Shown piece after piece: positions 29,901 to 36,574 of a stretch of 57,892 nt of DNA; within the stretch, counting starts at the first letter, position 1, and each line of letters begins with the position of its first letter. This stretch comes from Bacteroidaceae bacterium. GTDB lineage: Bacteria > Bacteroidota > Bacteroidia > Bacteroidales > Bacteroidaceae. A program made the position numbers and the translations under genes. A model generated the notes under the pieces. That model saw only the letters and a list, made by a program, of their open reading frames with translations. It ran no database searches and had not been told where the DNA came from. The stretch covers positions 1-57,892 of the forward strand of contig JAGDCM010000052.1 of the NCBI GenBank assembly GCA_017958545.1, given 5' to 3'.

Positions 29901-31748
29901 GAAGGGCTCTTCAACGGTGAAATAGACACGTCCCTTCTGTATGGTGTAGCCTTCCACGAAGTCGAAGCGTCCGTCGTAGCGGAATTTGTTGTTCTGGTCG
30001 AGACGGTCGAGGCCGAGAGCTCTCAACAGAGGAGTGTCTTTTGTCTTGGAGTTGGGCAGATAGGTGATATACGTGCCGCCTGCACTGAGATACTTGATGT
30101 CCAGTTTGAATTTGTCTCGTGTCACGGTAGTGGCACCGAGCGAATAGACATTCTTCATCATCAGTCGCCACACGGGTGAAGAAGGAGTGGTGGCGGAGGA
30201 CTTGATGAGTTTCACGATAAGTGTTCGCGTATTCTCCTTCTCGTCGCTGCTGAATTCACCTACCTGATGGGTGACTCCGTTCAGAGTGTATTCGTAAGCC
30301 ACAGCGAGTATTTCGTCGGGTTGCAGGGTGGAATTGAGCGATATTGTGCCGAGGGCTGTGTTCAGGAAGTATTCAGAAGAGGAGAGAAGTCGGGCAGACT
30401 GCAGTTTCTCATAGTCGGTGCCGCTCTTGAAACCGGCGCTCTCTAGGGTGAGGGATGCTGTGGAGATATCTCTCACGCCGTCGAGGGCGGCCACAGTGGC
30501 GTAGACATTGCCGGAAGCATTGTCGGGATAGGTGCTCACTTTCTGGCTGGCGGGATGCACGTCGGAATTCTCAGCAAGATTGGCCATTGCCACGATATTG
30601 CGGGTGTTCTGCGTGGCTCCCGTCTTGTTCGTAACCCACACTTCGATGCGCTTTATCGTGATACCGCTGCGTACGGTAGGTATGGTCACCATCCAGTCTC
30701 CGTAGTTCTCGCGCATATAGTGGGAGAGATAGAAGTGGCGGTTGAGTTCGTAGTCCGAGCCCTGTATCTCAAAACTGTTGGTCGAGGCACCGCCCTGAGT
30801 AGAGACGCTCTTTGAGGCCGACTTCTTCTGGGAGATGACTGTCTGGAGTTTCAGCTTGCCGAACTGCAGGTCGGTGCGCAGACCGAAGAGCGATGAGAGA
30901 CCGGGAATGAGGGAGTTGTTGGAAGGGAAGGTGACATTACCGCCCTCAATGAGTTTAATTATCTCATCTTCTTTACCTTCGTATTTCAACTTCAGGTTCT
31001 GTGCATCATAGTCGAATGTGGCATCGGTGTTGTAGTTGAGGTTCATTGCCAGTTTGTCACCCACCTTGCCCGTCATGGTGAAATTGATTTTCTGGTCGAA
31101 ATCGAGACCCGTGGTGCTACGTCTGTTTACAGCAATGGACGGGTTGTCCACGTGTTTCATATTGAGTCCCAGTTTAAGTTCTGCCGAACCCTGTGTCTTG
31201 ATTTGCACACCGCCGGGACCGAATATTTTTTCAGCCGGACCGATGTTGAACTTCATATTGGTGAAGTCGAACTTTGATTTCCCTGATGTGGCAAACGCTT
31301 CGGCATTGCGCTGACGGTAGTATGACATCATGGAGCGGTGGAGACTCCATTTGCGGTATTCGTCGAGCGACATCAGTGTGGGAGCCGTGAGATAGCTTGT
31401 TGCCGTCATCACGGTGGGACCGGTCTGTGAGAAGGGAATACCGATGTTGCCGCGTATGGTGGTGTCGTTGGCGGCTGCCGTTGTGGAAGCAGCGGTCTGA
31501 CCCTGTGTGCCAGTCATATTGCGGCTGCGAAGACGTGTGCCTATCTCGAAGGAATCGCTCTTCTCGTCGTATATCACCTCGCGTATGACGGATTCGGCAT
31601 CGGGCAGTTTTGTCCGCTCCACCTTGAGGTCGCTACGGGGTTCGCCTGTAGAGACTGTGTCGCGCTTCTGGGCGATGAGGCTCAGAGGCAGCAGGAAGAG
31701 TATAGCGAGTATGTATACGCGTGCGTTCACTGGAGAAAAAACGCACAC
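23961..31748 (-). CDS. sprA: Type IX secretion translocon SprA/Sov
   Basis: A giant protein of 2595 residues. SprA (Sov in Porphyromonas) is a very large outer-membrane beta-barrel that is the exit channel of type IX secretion. A signal peptide (VYILAILFLLPLSLIAQ) is followed by repeated beta-rich segments (for example KFDFTNMKFNIGPAEKIFGP near the N-terminus) and an aromatic, strand-rich C-terminus. Two odd low-complexity stretches are inserted: Lys/Glu/Ala-rich at about residues 1930-2010 and Lys/Ser/Asn/Ala-rich at about 2465-2505. The start is GTG at 31748, 20 bp after ruvA; an in-frame GTG at 31730 would give a more typical signal peptide. The ruvA-sprA pairing is common in Bacteroidetes. 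Confidence 0.92.
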   Translation of the reverse strand: MCVFSPVNARVYILAILFLLPLSLIAQKRDTVSTGEPRSDLKVERTKLPDAESVIREVIYDEKSDSFEIGTRLRSRNMTGTQGQTAASTTAAANDTTIRGNIGIPFSQTGPTVMTATSYLTAPTLMSLDEYRKWSLHRSMMSYYRQRNAEAFATSGKSKFDFTNMKFNIGPAEKIFGPGGVQIKTQGSAELKLGLNMKHVDNPSIAVNRRSTTGLDFDQKINFTMTGKVGDKLAMNLNYNTDATFDYDAQNLKLKYEGKEDEIIKLIEGGNVTFPSNNSLIPGLSSLFGLRTDLQFGKLKLQTVISQKKSASKSVSTQGGASTNSFEIQGSDYELNRHFYLSHYMRENYGDWMVTIPTVRSGITIKRIEVWVTNKTGATQNTRNIVAMANLAENSDVHPASQKVSTYPDNASGNVYATVAALDGVRDISTASLTLESAGFKSGTDYEKLQSARLLSSSEYFLNTALGTISLNSTLQPDEILAVAYEYTLNGVTHQVGEFSSDEKENTRTLIVKLIKSSATTPSSPVWRLMMKNVYSLGATTVTRDKFKLDIKYLSAGGTYITYLPNSKTKDTPLLRALGLDRLDQNNKFRYDGRFDFVEGYTIQKGRVYFTVEEPFGDQLESFMRERSVTADSIDYFLYRDLYDTTRVAAKQVAEKNKFMLIGRYSGSAAGEIDLGVTNVAPGSVVVTAGGVTLVENEDYTVDYNMGRVTIINQSILDAGTSVNASVESNDTYGMQRKTVLGLNLDYEINKNLTVGATLQYLSEQPLTTKVTIGNEPLKNLLWGGHISWKHEAQWLTNLVNKIPFIHATAPSQITFDAEVAQLVAMQSKSVQGEAAYIDDFEDAKKKTSLLEPTHWQLCSTPTSTYADDIAYTTDPDETNRWRYGQHRALLAWYTVDPLFTRRGSTLAPSYINDDSLSNHYVREIYERELYPNKTQTSYSSASTIPALNLAYYPSERGAYNLTRETDSHDYLNNPEKNWGGMMSAMANTDFETQNIEYIEFWLMDPFFYERGKTYDGPLPSDEYGGKLYINLGEISEDILKDGRKFYESGMPTDGSMRYLTQSHWGNIPVTNSVTYAFDNSSGARAVQDIGLNGLSDAEEREYGNYKRFLEEQLPRVDNAEVAARLQEDPATDNYHYYRGTDYDQMRLGILDRYKRVNLPQGNSPDAASSPESYETSWKTTPDVEDINGDYTLNETERYAEYVIDIKPSTLIMGGSKYVTDSRDATERLRNGQTEMIRWYLMRVPLRDEDRKNINGFNDFSSVRFMRVYLSEFSHPVILRLGSFDLVHGDWRQYNGKLYPDVPASQTGNMTVYSVNIDENGDKMPVNYVLPPGISRVTDPSQSQLVENNEQSLALNVTTLPPGDAKAIYKNCKYDMRKYRHLQMFCHANAMENDDTNLMNGEMTVFLRLGSDYQSNYYEYEVPMQLTPSWMSRGVKYDNYNTSDRAIVWPEANMFDFDLSRLTAAKKERNRLQSLGQASASTRCESYDPDHPNNKITVMGNPTLGEVKTIMIGVRNKGRADKSIEVWVNELRLQEFTNDGGWAARGALNIQLSDIGSFSASGRIVTAGFGALEQTAQERTDENTYEYQFTASLDLGRLLPEKAKVTFPFYYSYGKNIVKPKYNTLDSDMLLSDALDALQTESEKDSLRSLVTRREVTKNLSISGAKVNIKSRKHPMPYDPANFTFNYAQSSTERSGETTVYEYDRSWKGGLNYSWSPNWKSWEPFKNIKSKSKWMQIIKEQNLAFCPQNITFATDISRTYYELQERDLSDLENPASIPVTFSSTFLWNRSFSLKWDIFKSLHFTWQSGTQAEIEGAQNIRAINPDLYPDDYERWKDSIKISLAKFGRPLSYNQQVSLSYKLPINKLPIFDWVTADGTYTSNYSWRRGLEDINGNNLGHTINTQRNINVNGKFAMETLYNHSDFLKEVNKKFSASNVKNEANKKKTIKKQENDLKKTRKIAEEQARAEAEEESKKTGIPVDSIMRRKMPAQNKNATAARNQTKKSSKRGFAQEVTLLPDTVMEINHAQKSKRLIVKAVDLKGREVKVRFKKIDENKIAIHTSEADTGKIRLNVVAKTPLEDEKWYKWAQAGSRFLMMLRNVSISYRNTYNLNIPGFHEAIGGMLGQRGTDFGLTPGIGFGLGLVDDSYIDTARERGWLMSDTTLSSPATSATTQDVQIKATLEPFTDLKIDLNMSHTRNDSKSIQYMFPGRMPTYSGSFNMTTITISTAFSSMGNADNGYHSKVFERFVNNLDVMQQRVQSKYMGTYYPSGMPGHSGLYNPQKTPVSRYSADVMIPAFLAAYQGRDASSSSTDIFPTLLRMLPNWSLSYKGLGNLPWVRDHFKSVTLTHAYKSIYSIGSYNSYSNYIRSIGGEDMGYAGTATAGVYNASSMYDISTVSINETFSPLIGLNLTFNNNMTLKAEYRTTRVSTLSITSAQINETSSKDFVIGWGWKINDFRLSSLFGGKASRKAAKANRSSKGRAKSNANAAANAKNTQTSSKSSSSNKKSFAHDLNLRFDFSLRNQAAIRRDIQSGLCEATSGQLAIKTSAQIDYTMSRYITMSLYYDRQRSQPLLSSSSYPTVTQDFGMTMKVSLTR

Positions 31749-31768
31749 GCGATGTGTTTTATTGTGTC

Positions 31769-32377
31769 CTACAGCATCTTTAACGCCAATTTAATGACGC
31801 GCTCCACCGGTGCATCCGGTTCCTCGGAGAGTATTTTCTGCACCACTTTGCGTACCGGGGCAGGCGAGAAACCGAGCATGGTGAGAGCTGAAGAAGCTTC
31901 TTCCATAACCACGTTGGAGGTGGCGTTATTAGCGATGGAATCGGCACTTTTTCCTTCGTATTGCGGATATGCAAGCGTTGTCACCTTGTCTTGCAGTTCG
32001 ACGATGATACGCTGCGCAGCCTTCGGGCCGATACCCTTCACACTCTTGAGCATCTTGTCGTTGCCCGAAAGGATGATATCTGCAAGTTCCTGCGGGGAGA
32101 GGGCAGAGAGTATCATACGTGCTGTGGCGGCTCCGATGCCGCTCACCGTCTGGAGCAGGAGGAATATCTCGCGCTCGGCTTTGGTGGCAAAGCCCCACAG
32201 CTGATAGGCATCTTCGCGTATACTTTCTGAAATATACAGTTTTACGATGCCTTCCTTGCCCTGCAGAGCGCTGAATGTGTTGAGGGTGATACCTACGCCG
32301 TAGCCAACGCCGTTGCAATCTATCACGGCCTCTGCCGGTTGCAGGTCGGCCAATTCTCCTTTAAGGTATTCTATCAT
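31769..32377 (-). CDS. ruvA: Holliday junction DNA helicase subunit RuvA
   Basis: A protein of 202 residues. The N-terminal OB domain begins [20 protein letters not shown]. Two helix-hairpin-helix motifs follow ([14 protein letters not shown] and [13 protein letters not shown]), then the C-terminal RuvB-contact domain ([19 protein letters not shown]). RuvA binds four-way junctions and guides RuvB branch migration. It leads the ruvA-sprA transcription unit. Confidence 0.97.
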   Translation of the reverse strand: MIEYLKGELADLQPAEAVIDCNGVGYGVGITLNTFSALQGKEGIVKLYISESIREDAYQLWGFATKAEREIFLLLQTVSGIGAATARMILSALSPQELADIILSGNDKMLKSVKGIGPKAAQRIIVELQDKVTTLAYPQYEGKSADSIANNATSNVVMEEASSALTMLGFSPAPVRKVVQKILSEEPDAPVERVIKLALKML

Positions 32378-32428
32378 ATTTGGGTTTTATGTTAGTCTGT
32401 CTGTTGTGTGTGTCGGGACATCTGACTG

Positions 32429-32436
32429 CAAAGATA
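32429..32436 (-). promoter_or_regulatory. -7 promoter box for ruvA-sprA
   Basis: On the - strand this reads TATCTTTG and ends 51 nt before the ruvA ATG. Confidence 0.6.
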
Positions 32437-32490
32437 CGACTTTTTACCAAAAAGAAAGGGCGAAATACCCTTAAAGTGCGAAAAATGTTG

Positions 32491-32498
32491 TACTTTTG
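32491..32498 (+). promoter_or_regulatory. -7 promoter box for the etf operon
   Basis: TACTTTTG ends 30 nt before the etfB ATG at 32529. It is divergent from the ruvA promoter. Confidence 0.65.
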
Positions 32499-32528
32499 CA
32501 CAAATTTTATTGAAGTGTGCAAAAAAAG

Positions 32529-33329
32529 ATGAAAATCGTAGTATTAGCAAAGCAGGTGCCCGACACGAGAAATGTAGGGCCTGATGCAATGACACCGGAA
32601 GGCACAGTGAATCGTAGTGCATTGCCTGCTATTTTCAATCCTGAAGACTTGAACGCTCTTGAACAGGCATTGCGCCTGAAGGAGCAGAACCCCGGTACGA
32701 CGGTGACGGTGCTCACAATGGGTCCCGACCGTGCAGCCGAAGTGGTGAAAGAAGCTATGTATAGAGGTGCAGACGGCGGTTACCTGTTGACAGACAGAGC
32801 TTTTGCCGGTGCCGACACGTTGGCTACTTCGTATGCTCTCTCTACGGCAATACGTCATTTCGCCCCCGATGTGGATCTCATCGTAGGCGGACGTCAGGCT
32901 ATCGACGGAGACACCGCACAGGTGGGTCCGCAGGTGGCAGAGAAACTGGGACTGAATCAGATTACATATACTGAGGAGGTTCTGGCGTGTGACGGTAAGA
33001 CGATATGCGTAGTGCGTCATATCGACGGCGGTGTGGAGACGGTGGAAACGGCTCTTCCCTGCGTGTTGACGGTAAACGGCAGTGCTGCAGCATGCAGACC
33101 CCGCAACGCAAAGCGTGTGATGGCCTACAAGAAGACGGAAGTGCCCAAACTGACATGTGCCGATGTCAATGCAGACCTCTCGCAGTGCGGTCTGGCCGGC
33201 AGTCCCACAAAGGTGAAGAATGTGGAAAACATTGTGTTTAAGGCAAAAGAGAGTAAGTCGCTCACAGGTAGTGATGAGGATATTAACGGCCTGATACAGG
33301 AATTGATGGCATCTCACACTATCGGATGA
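32529..33329 (+). CDS. etfB: Electron transfer flavoprotein beta subunit
   Basis: A protein of 266 residues starting MKIVVLAKQVPDTRNVG. The family core GRQAIDGDTAQVGPQVAEKL is present. This reads like the clostridial EtfB subunits that work in flavin-based electron bifurcation. EtfBA passes electrons between acyl-CoA dehydrogenase and other carriers. Four in-frame codons upstream (MQKK) are less likely as the start. It heads a three-gene operon. Confidence 0.95.
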   Translation: MKIVVLAKQVPDTRNVGPDAMTPEGTVNRSALPAIFNPEDLNALEQALRLKEQNPGTTVTVLTMGPDRAAEVVKEAMYRGADGGYLLTDRAFAGADTLATSYALSTAIRHFAPDVDLIVGGRQAIDGDTAQVGPQVAEKLGLNQITYTEEVLACDGKTICVVRHIDGGVETVETALPCVLTVNGSAAACRPRNAKRVMAYKKTEVPKLTCADVNADLSQCGLAGSPTKVKNVENIVFKAKESKSLTGSDEDINGLIQELMASHTIG

Positions 33330-33341
33330 AAATGAAGATTT

Positions 33342-34364
33342 ATGAATAGCGTATTTGTATATTGCGAACTCGAAGGTCAGGAAGTGACCGAAGTGAGTCA
33401 GGAGTTGCTGACCAAAGGTCGCAAACTCGCCAATACATTGGGTGTGAAACTGGAAGCCGTTGCCGCCGGTGACGGTATCAAGGGCAAGGTGGAGGAGCAG
33501 ATACTGCCTTACGGCGTTGACGTGCTGCATATCTTCGATGCAAAAGGGCTGTCACCTTATACGTCGAAGCCTCATACCGCCATTCTCGTGAACCTATTTA
33601 AGAAAGAGAAGCCTCAGATATGTCTGATGGGTGCCGATGTTGTGGGTCGCGACCTCGGTCCGCGTGTGTCGAGTGCACTGAAGAGCGGTCTTACTGCTGA
33701 CTGTACAGCTCTCGAGATAGGTCCCCATGAGGACAAGAAGACGGGTAAGACCTACGACCAGCTGCTTTACCAGATTCGTCCCGCATTCGGTGGAAATATC
33801 GTGGCAACCATCGTAAATCCCGAGAACCGTCCGCAGATGGCTACCGTGCGCAGCGGTGTGATGAAGGCAGAGGTGTTCGATCCCAACTACAAGGGTGAGG
33901 TTATCATTGAGAAAGTGAGCGACTATGTGCCCCAGACAGAATATGTGACCCGTGTGATAGAGCGTCATGTGCAGGCTTCGAAGAATAACCTCAAGGGAGC
34001 TCCTATCATTGTGGCCGGCGGCTATGGTGTGGGTTCGAAGGAGGGATTCCAGTTGCTCTACGACCTGGCAAAGGTGCTCCACGCTGAGGTGGGTGCCAGC
34101 CGTGCAGCCGTTGACGCTGGTTTCTGCGACCACGATATGCAGATAGGACAGACGGGTGTCACTGTGCGTCCCAAGGTGTATATAGCCTGCGGTATCTCCG
34201 GTGCCATACAGCATGTGGCCGGTATGAAGGAGAGCGGCATCATCATCTCTATCAACCCTGATGAGAATGCTCCTATCAACCAGATAGCAGACTATGTGAT
34301 AAACGGAACGGTGGAAGAAGTTCTGCCCAAGATGATTAAGTATTACAAACAGAATTCCAAGTAA
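33342..34364 (+). CDS. etfA: Electron transfer flavoprotein alpha subunit
   Basis: A protein of 340 residues. The C-terminal FAD-binding domain is clear: VAGGYGVGSKEGFQLL, GASRAAVDAGF, QIGQTGVTVRPKVYIACGIS and the end IISINPDENAPINQIADY. It lies 12 bp after etfB and 5 bp before the dehydrogenase. No N-terminal ferredoxin domain is present. Confidence 0.96.
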   Translation: MNSVFVYCELEGQEVTEVSQELLTKGRKLANTLGVKLEAVAAGDGIKGKVEEQILPYGVDVLHIFDAKGLSPYTSKPHTAILVNLFKKEKPQICLMGADVVGRDLGPRVSSALKSGLTADCTALEIGPHEDKKTGKTYDQLLYQIRPAFGGNIVATIVNPENRPQMATVRSGVMKAEVFDPNYKGEVIIEKVSDYVPQTEYVTRVIERHVQASKNNLKGAPIIVAGGYGVGSKEGFQLLYDLAKVLHAEVGASRAAVDAGFCDHDMQIGQTGVTVRPKVYIACGISGAIQHVAGMKESGIIISINPDENAPINQIADYVINGTVEEVLPKMIKYYKQNSK

Positions 34365-34369
34365 AAGTC

Positions 34370-36058
34370 ATGGCAAACTATTATAACGACAACGAAAAGA
34401 TAAGGTTTGAGGTGGAGCAGAACGAGCTCATGCCTCGTATCGTGAGTCTTAAGGAGAGGGAGTTTGCAGACAAGGGTCAGTATGACTATGCCCCCGAGGA
34501 CTATGCCGACGCGATGGATTCCTACCAGCGAGTGCTTGACATAGTAGGCGAAGTGACTGCGGAAGTGATAGCACCCAATGCTGAGGCTGTGGATGCAGAA
34601 GGTCCTCATTGTGAGGGCGGTCGCGTGCGCTACGCGGAGAAGACAGTGGAGAACCTTGATACTATGGTGAAGGCCGGCCTGAACGGTATGACAATGCCGC
34701 GCCGCTACGGCGGTCTCAATCTGCCCGTGACTGTTTATACGGCTGCTAACGAGATGGTCTCTACAGGTGATGCCGGTTTTGAGAATATATGGAGCTTGCA
34801 GGACTGCATCGAGACGCTCTATTGCTTCGGCAACGAAGAGCAGCGCCAGAAGTACATTCCCCGTGTGTGTGAGGGAGAGACGATGTCGATGGACCTCACA
34901 GAACCGGATGCCGGAAGTGACCTGCAGAGCGTGATGCTCAAGGCTACCTATGACGAGGAGAATCAGTGCTGGCGTCTGAACGGTTCGAAGCGTTTCATCA
35001 CCAACGGCGATTCCGATATTCACCTGGTGCTGGCACGCTCTGAGGCCGGTACGAGAGATGGTCGCGGTCTGTCTATGTTCATCTACGACAAGAGAGACGG
35101 CGGAGTGGATGTGCGACGCATTGAGAATAAGTTGGGTATACACGGAAGCCCAACGTGTGAACTGGTTTACAAGAATGCAAAGTGTGAACTCTGTGGTGAC
35201 CGCAAACTGGGTCTGATACGTTATGTGATGAGCCTGATGAACGGTGCCCGTCTGGGTATTGCCGCACAGAGTGTGGGTCTTTCGGAGGCTGCATACCGTG
35301 AAGCTGTGGCCTATGCAAAGGACCGTAAGCAGTTTGGCAAGGCTATCATTGAGTTCCCTGCTGTAAGGGAGATTCTGGACAATATCCAGGCTCGTTTGGA
35401 TGCAGGTCGTGCTTTGCTCTACGAAACAGCCCGTTATGTGGATATCTATAAGGCGCTGGAGGATATAGGTCGTGAGCGTAAGCTGGAAGCAGAGGAGCGT
35501 GCGGAACTGAAGCGCTATTCCCGTCTGGCGGATGCCTTCACGCCATTGGCTAAGGGTATGAACTCAGAATATGCCAACCAGAACGGTTACGACTGCATTC
35601 AGGTGCATGGCGGTTCCGGTTTCATGCTGGAATATGCTTGTCAGCGCATCTACCGTGATGCCCGTATCACCAGTATCTATGAGGGTACGACACAGTTACA
35701 GACTGTGGCTGCCATCCGTTATGTCACCAACGGTTTCTATGCCCAGGTGATTGAGGAAATGGCTGCCAATACAGCCGCAAGTGCTGAGTACGCTATCTAT
35801 GTGGAGCGTCTGGCTAAGATGACGGAGAAATTCAATGCAGCTACAGCAGCCGTGCGTGAGAAAGAGGAGCAAGAGATACTTGATTTCGCATCCCGTCATC
35901 TGTATGAGATGGCAGCAGATGTCATCATGGGATATCTCATGGTGCAGCACGCAACCAAGGCTCCTGAGCTGTTTGAAGGCTCGATGAAGCATTTCATGAA
36001 TATGGCTGAGGCTGAAGTTGAGAAGCACGCCACTTTGGTGGCTCGCATCATCGAGTAA
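34370..36058 (+). CDS. Acyl-CoA dehydrogenase, long form
   Basis: A protein of 562 residues, about 180 longer than short-chain family members because of a helical C-terminal extension. FAD and substrate motifs are MSMDLTEPDAGSDLQS and LNGSKRFITNG. The catalytic-Glu region is ITSIYEGTTQLQ near residue 435. It probably reduces or oxidises an acyl-CoA with EtfBA as electron partner. The exact substrate is not visible. A terminator follows 34 bp after the stop. Confidence 0.94.
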   Translation: MANYYNDNEKIRFEVEQNELMPRIVSLKEREFADKGQYDYAPEDYADAMDSYQRVLDIVGEVTAEVIAPNAEAVDAEGPHCEGGRVRYAEKTVENLDTMVKAGLNGMTMPRRYGGLNLPVTVYTAANEMVSTGDAGFENIWSLQDCIETLYCFGNEEQRQKYIPRVCEGETMSMDLTEPDAGSDLQSVMLKATYDEENQCWRLNGSKRFITNGDSDIHLVLARSEAGTRDGRGLSMFIYDKRDGGVDVRRIENKLGIHGSPTCELVYKNAKCELCGDRKLGLIRYVMSLMNGARLGIAAQSVGLSEAAYREAVAYAKDRKQFGKAIIEFPAVREILDNIQARLDAGRALLYETARYVDIYKALEDIGRERKLEAEERAELKRYSRLADAFTPLAKGMNSEYANQNGYDCIQVHGGSGFMLEYACQRIYRDARITSIYEGTTQLQTVAAIRYVTNGFYAQVIEEMAANTAASAEYAIYVERLAKMTEKFNAATAAVREKEEQEILDFASRHLYEMAADVIMGYLMVQHATKAPELFEGSMKHFMNMAEAEVEKHATLVARIIE

Positions 36059-36572
36059 GCAGTAACTTCTTGCGATTGCGCACAATAATCTGGCCGCCCC
36101 TCGGGGTGGCCATTTTTCTTCCCGCAAGGTCGTAGATGACATCATCTTCCTGTTGCTGGCGAAGATATTCAGGAATGGAATTGATATCATTGACATCATC
36201 GGGCAGGAAAACAGCAGTGAAGGTCTGCGGAGTGGTGGGATAGAGGTCATTGCCGCTTACTATACCGTCCTCCTGCTGGGCACTTTCAGTAGTGGTCCAG
36301 ATGCGTACCTCGTCGGTATTCTCTCCGGAAGCGATTTGTTCATTGGAGGCATTGAAGAAACCTGCAAAATGATAGCCCTCGTCGGCTTTAACCCAGGCAT
36401 AGCACGATGAGCGCGCTTCTTCTCCTGCGATAACCCAGCGTGCTTCTATCTGGTCTCCGTAGTCTTCGTCGGAAAGCGGCATACGCCAGTCTCCCGTAGC
36501 ATACACTTTACCGCCCGTGGTGGCCGTTATGATGGTAAAATACCAATAGAAAAGAACTTCGAGTAGCATCAT
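36048..36572 (-). CDS. Secreted-protein C-terminal fragment or tail-only ORF
   Basis: A protein of 174 residues. It has a beta-rich repeat-like segment (ITATTGGKVYATGDWR to TTPQTFTAVFLPDD) and an end, VIYDLAGRKMATPRGGQ then RNRKKLLLTR, that resembles the sorting tails of type IX cargo. There is no ordinary signal peptide: it opens MMLLEVLFYWYFTIITA. It begins 2 bp after the hydrolase stop but in another frame. That suggests it is the detached tail of that gene or a remnant. Its last 11 bp overlap the acyl-CoA dehydrogenase gene. Confidence 0.55.
   Translation of the reverse strand: MMLLEVLFYWYFTIITATTGGKVYATGDWRMPLSDEDYGDQIEARWVIAGEEARSSCYAWVKADEGYHFAGFFNASNEQIASGENTDEVRIWTTTESAQQEDGIVSGNDLYPTTPQTFTAVFLPDDVNDINSIPEYLRQQQEDDVIYDLAGRKMATPRGGQIIVRNRKKLLLTR
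36092..36117 (+). terminator. Terminator of the etf-dehydrogenase operon
   Basis: GGCCGCCCC pairs with GGGGTGGCC (one G-T wobble, tight loop) followed by five T's. It lies inside the coding sequence of the opposite-strand ORF, where it encodes MATPRGGQ. Confidence 0.8.
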
Positions 36573-36574
36573 AG

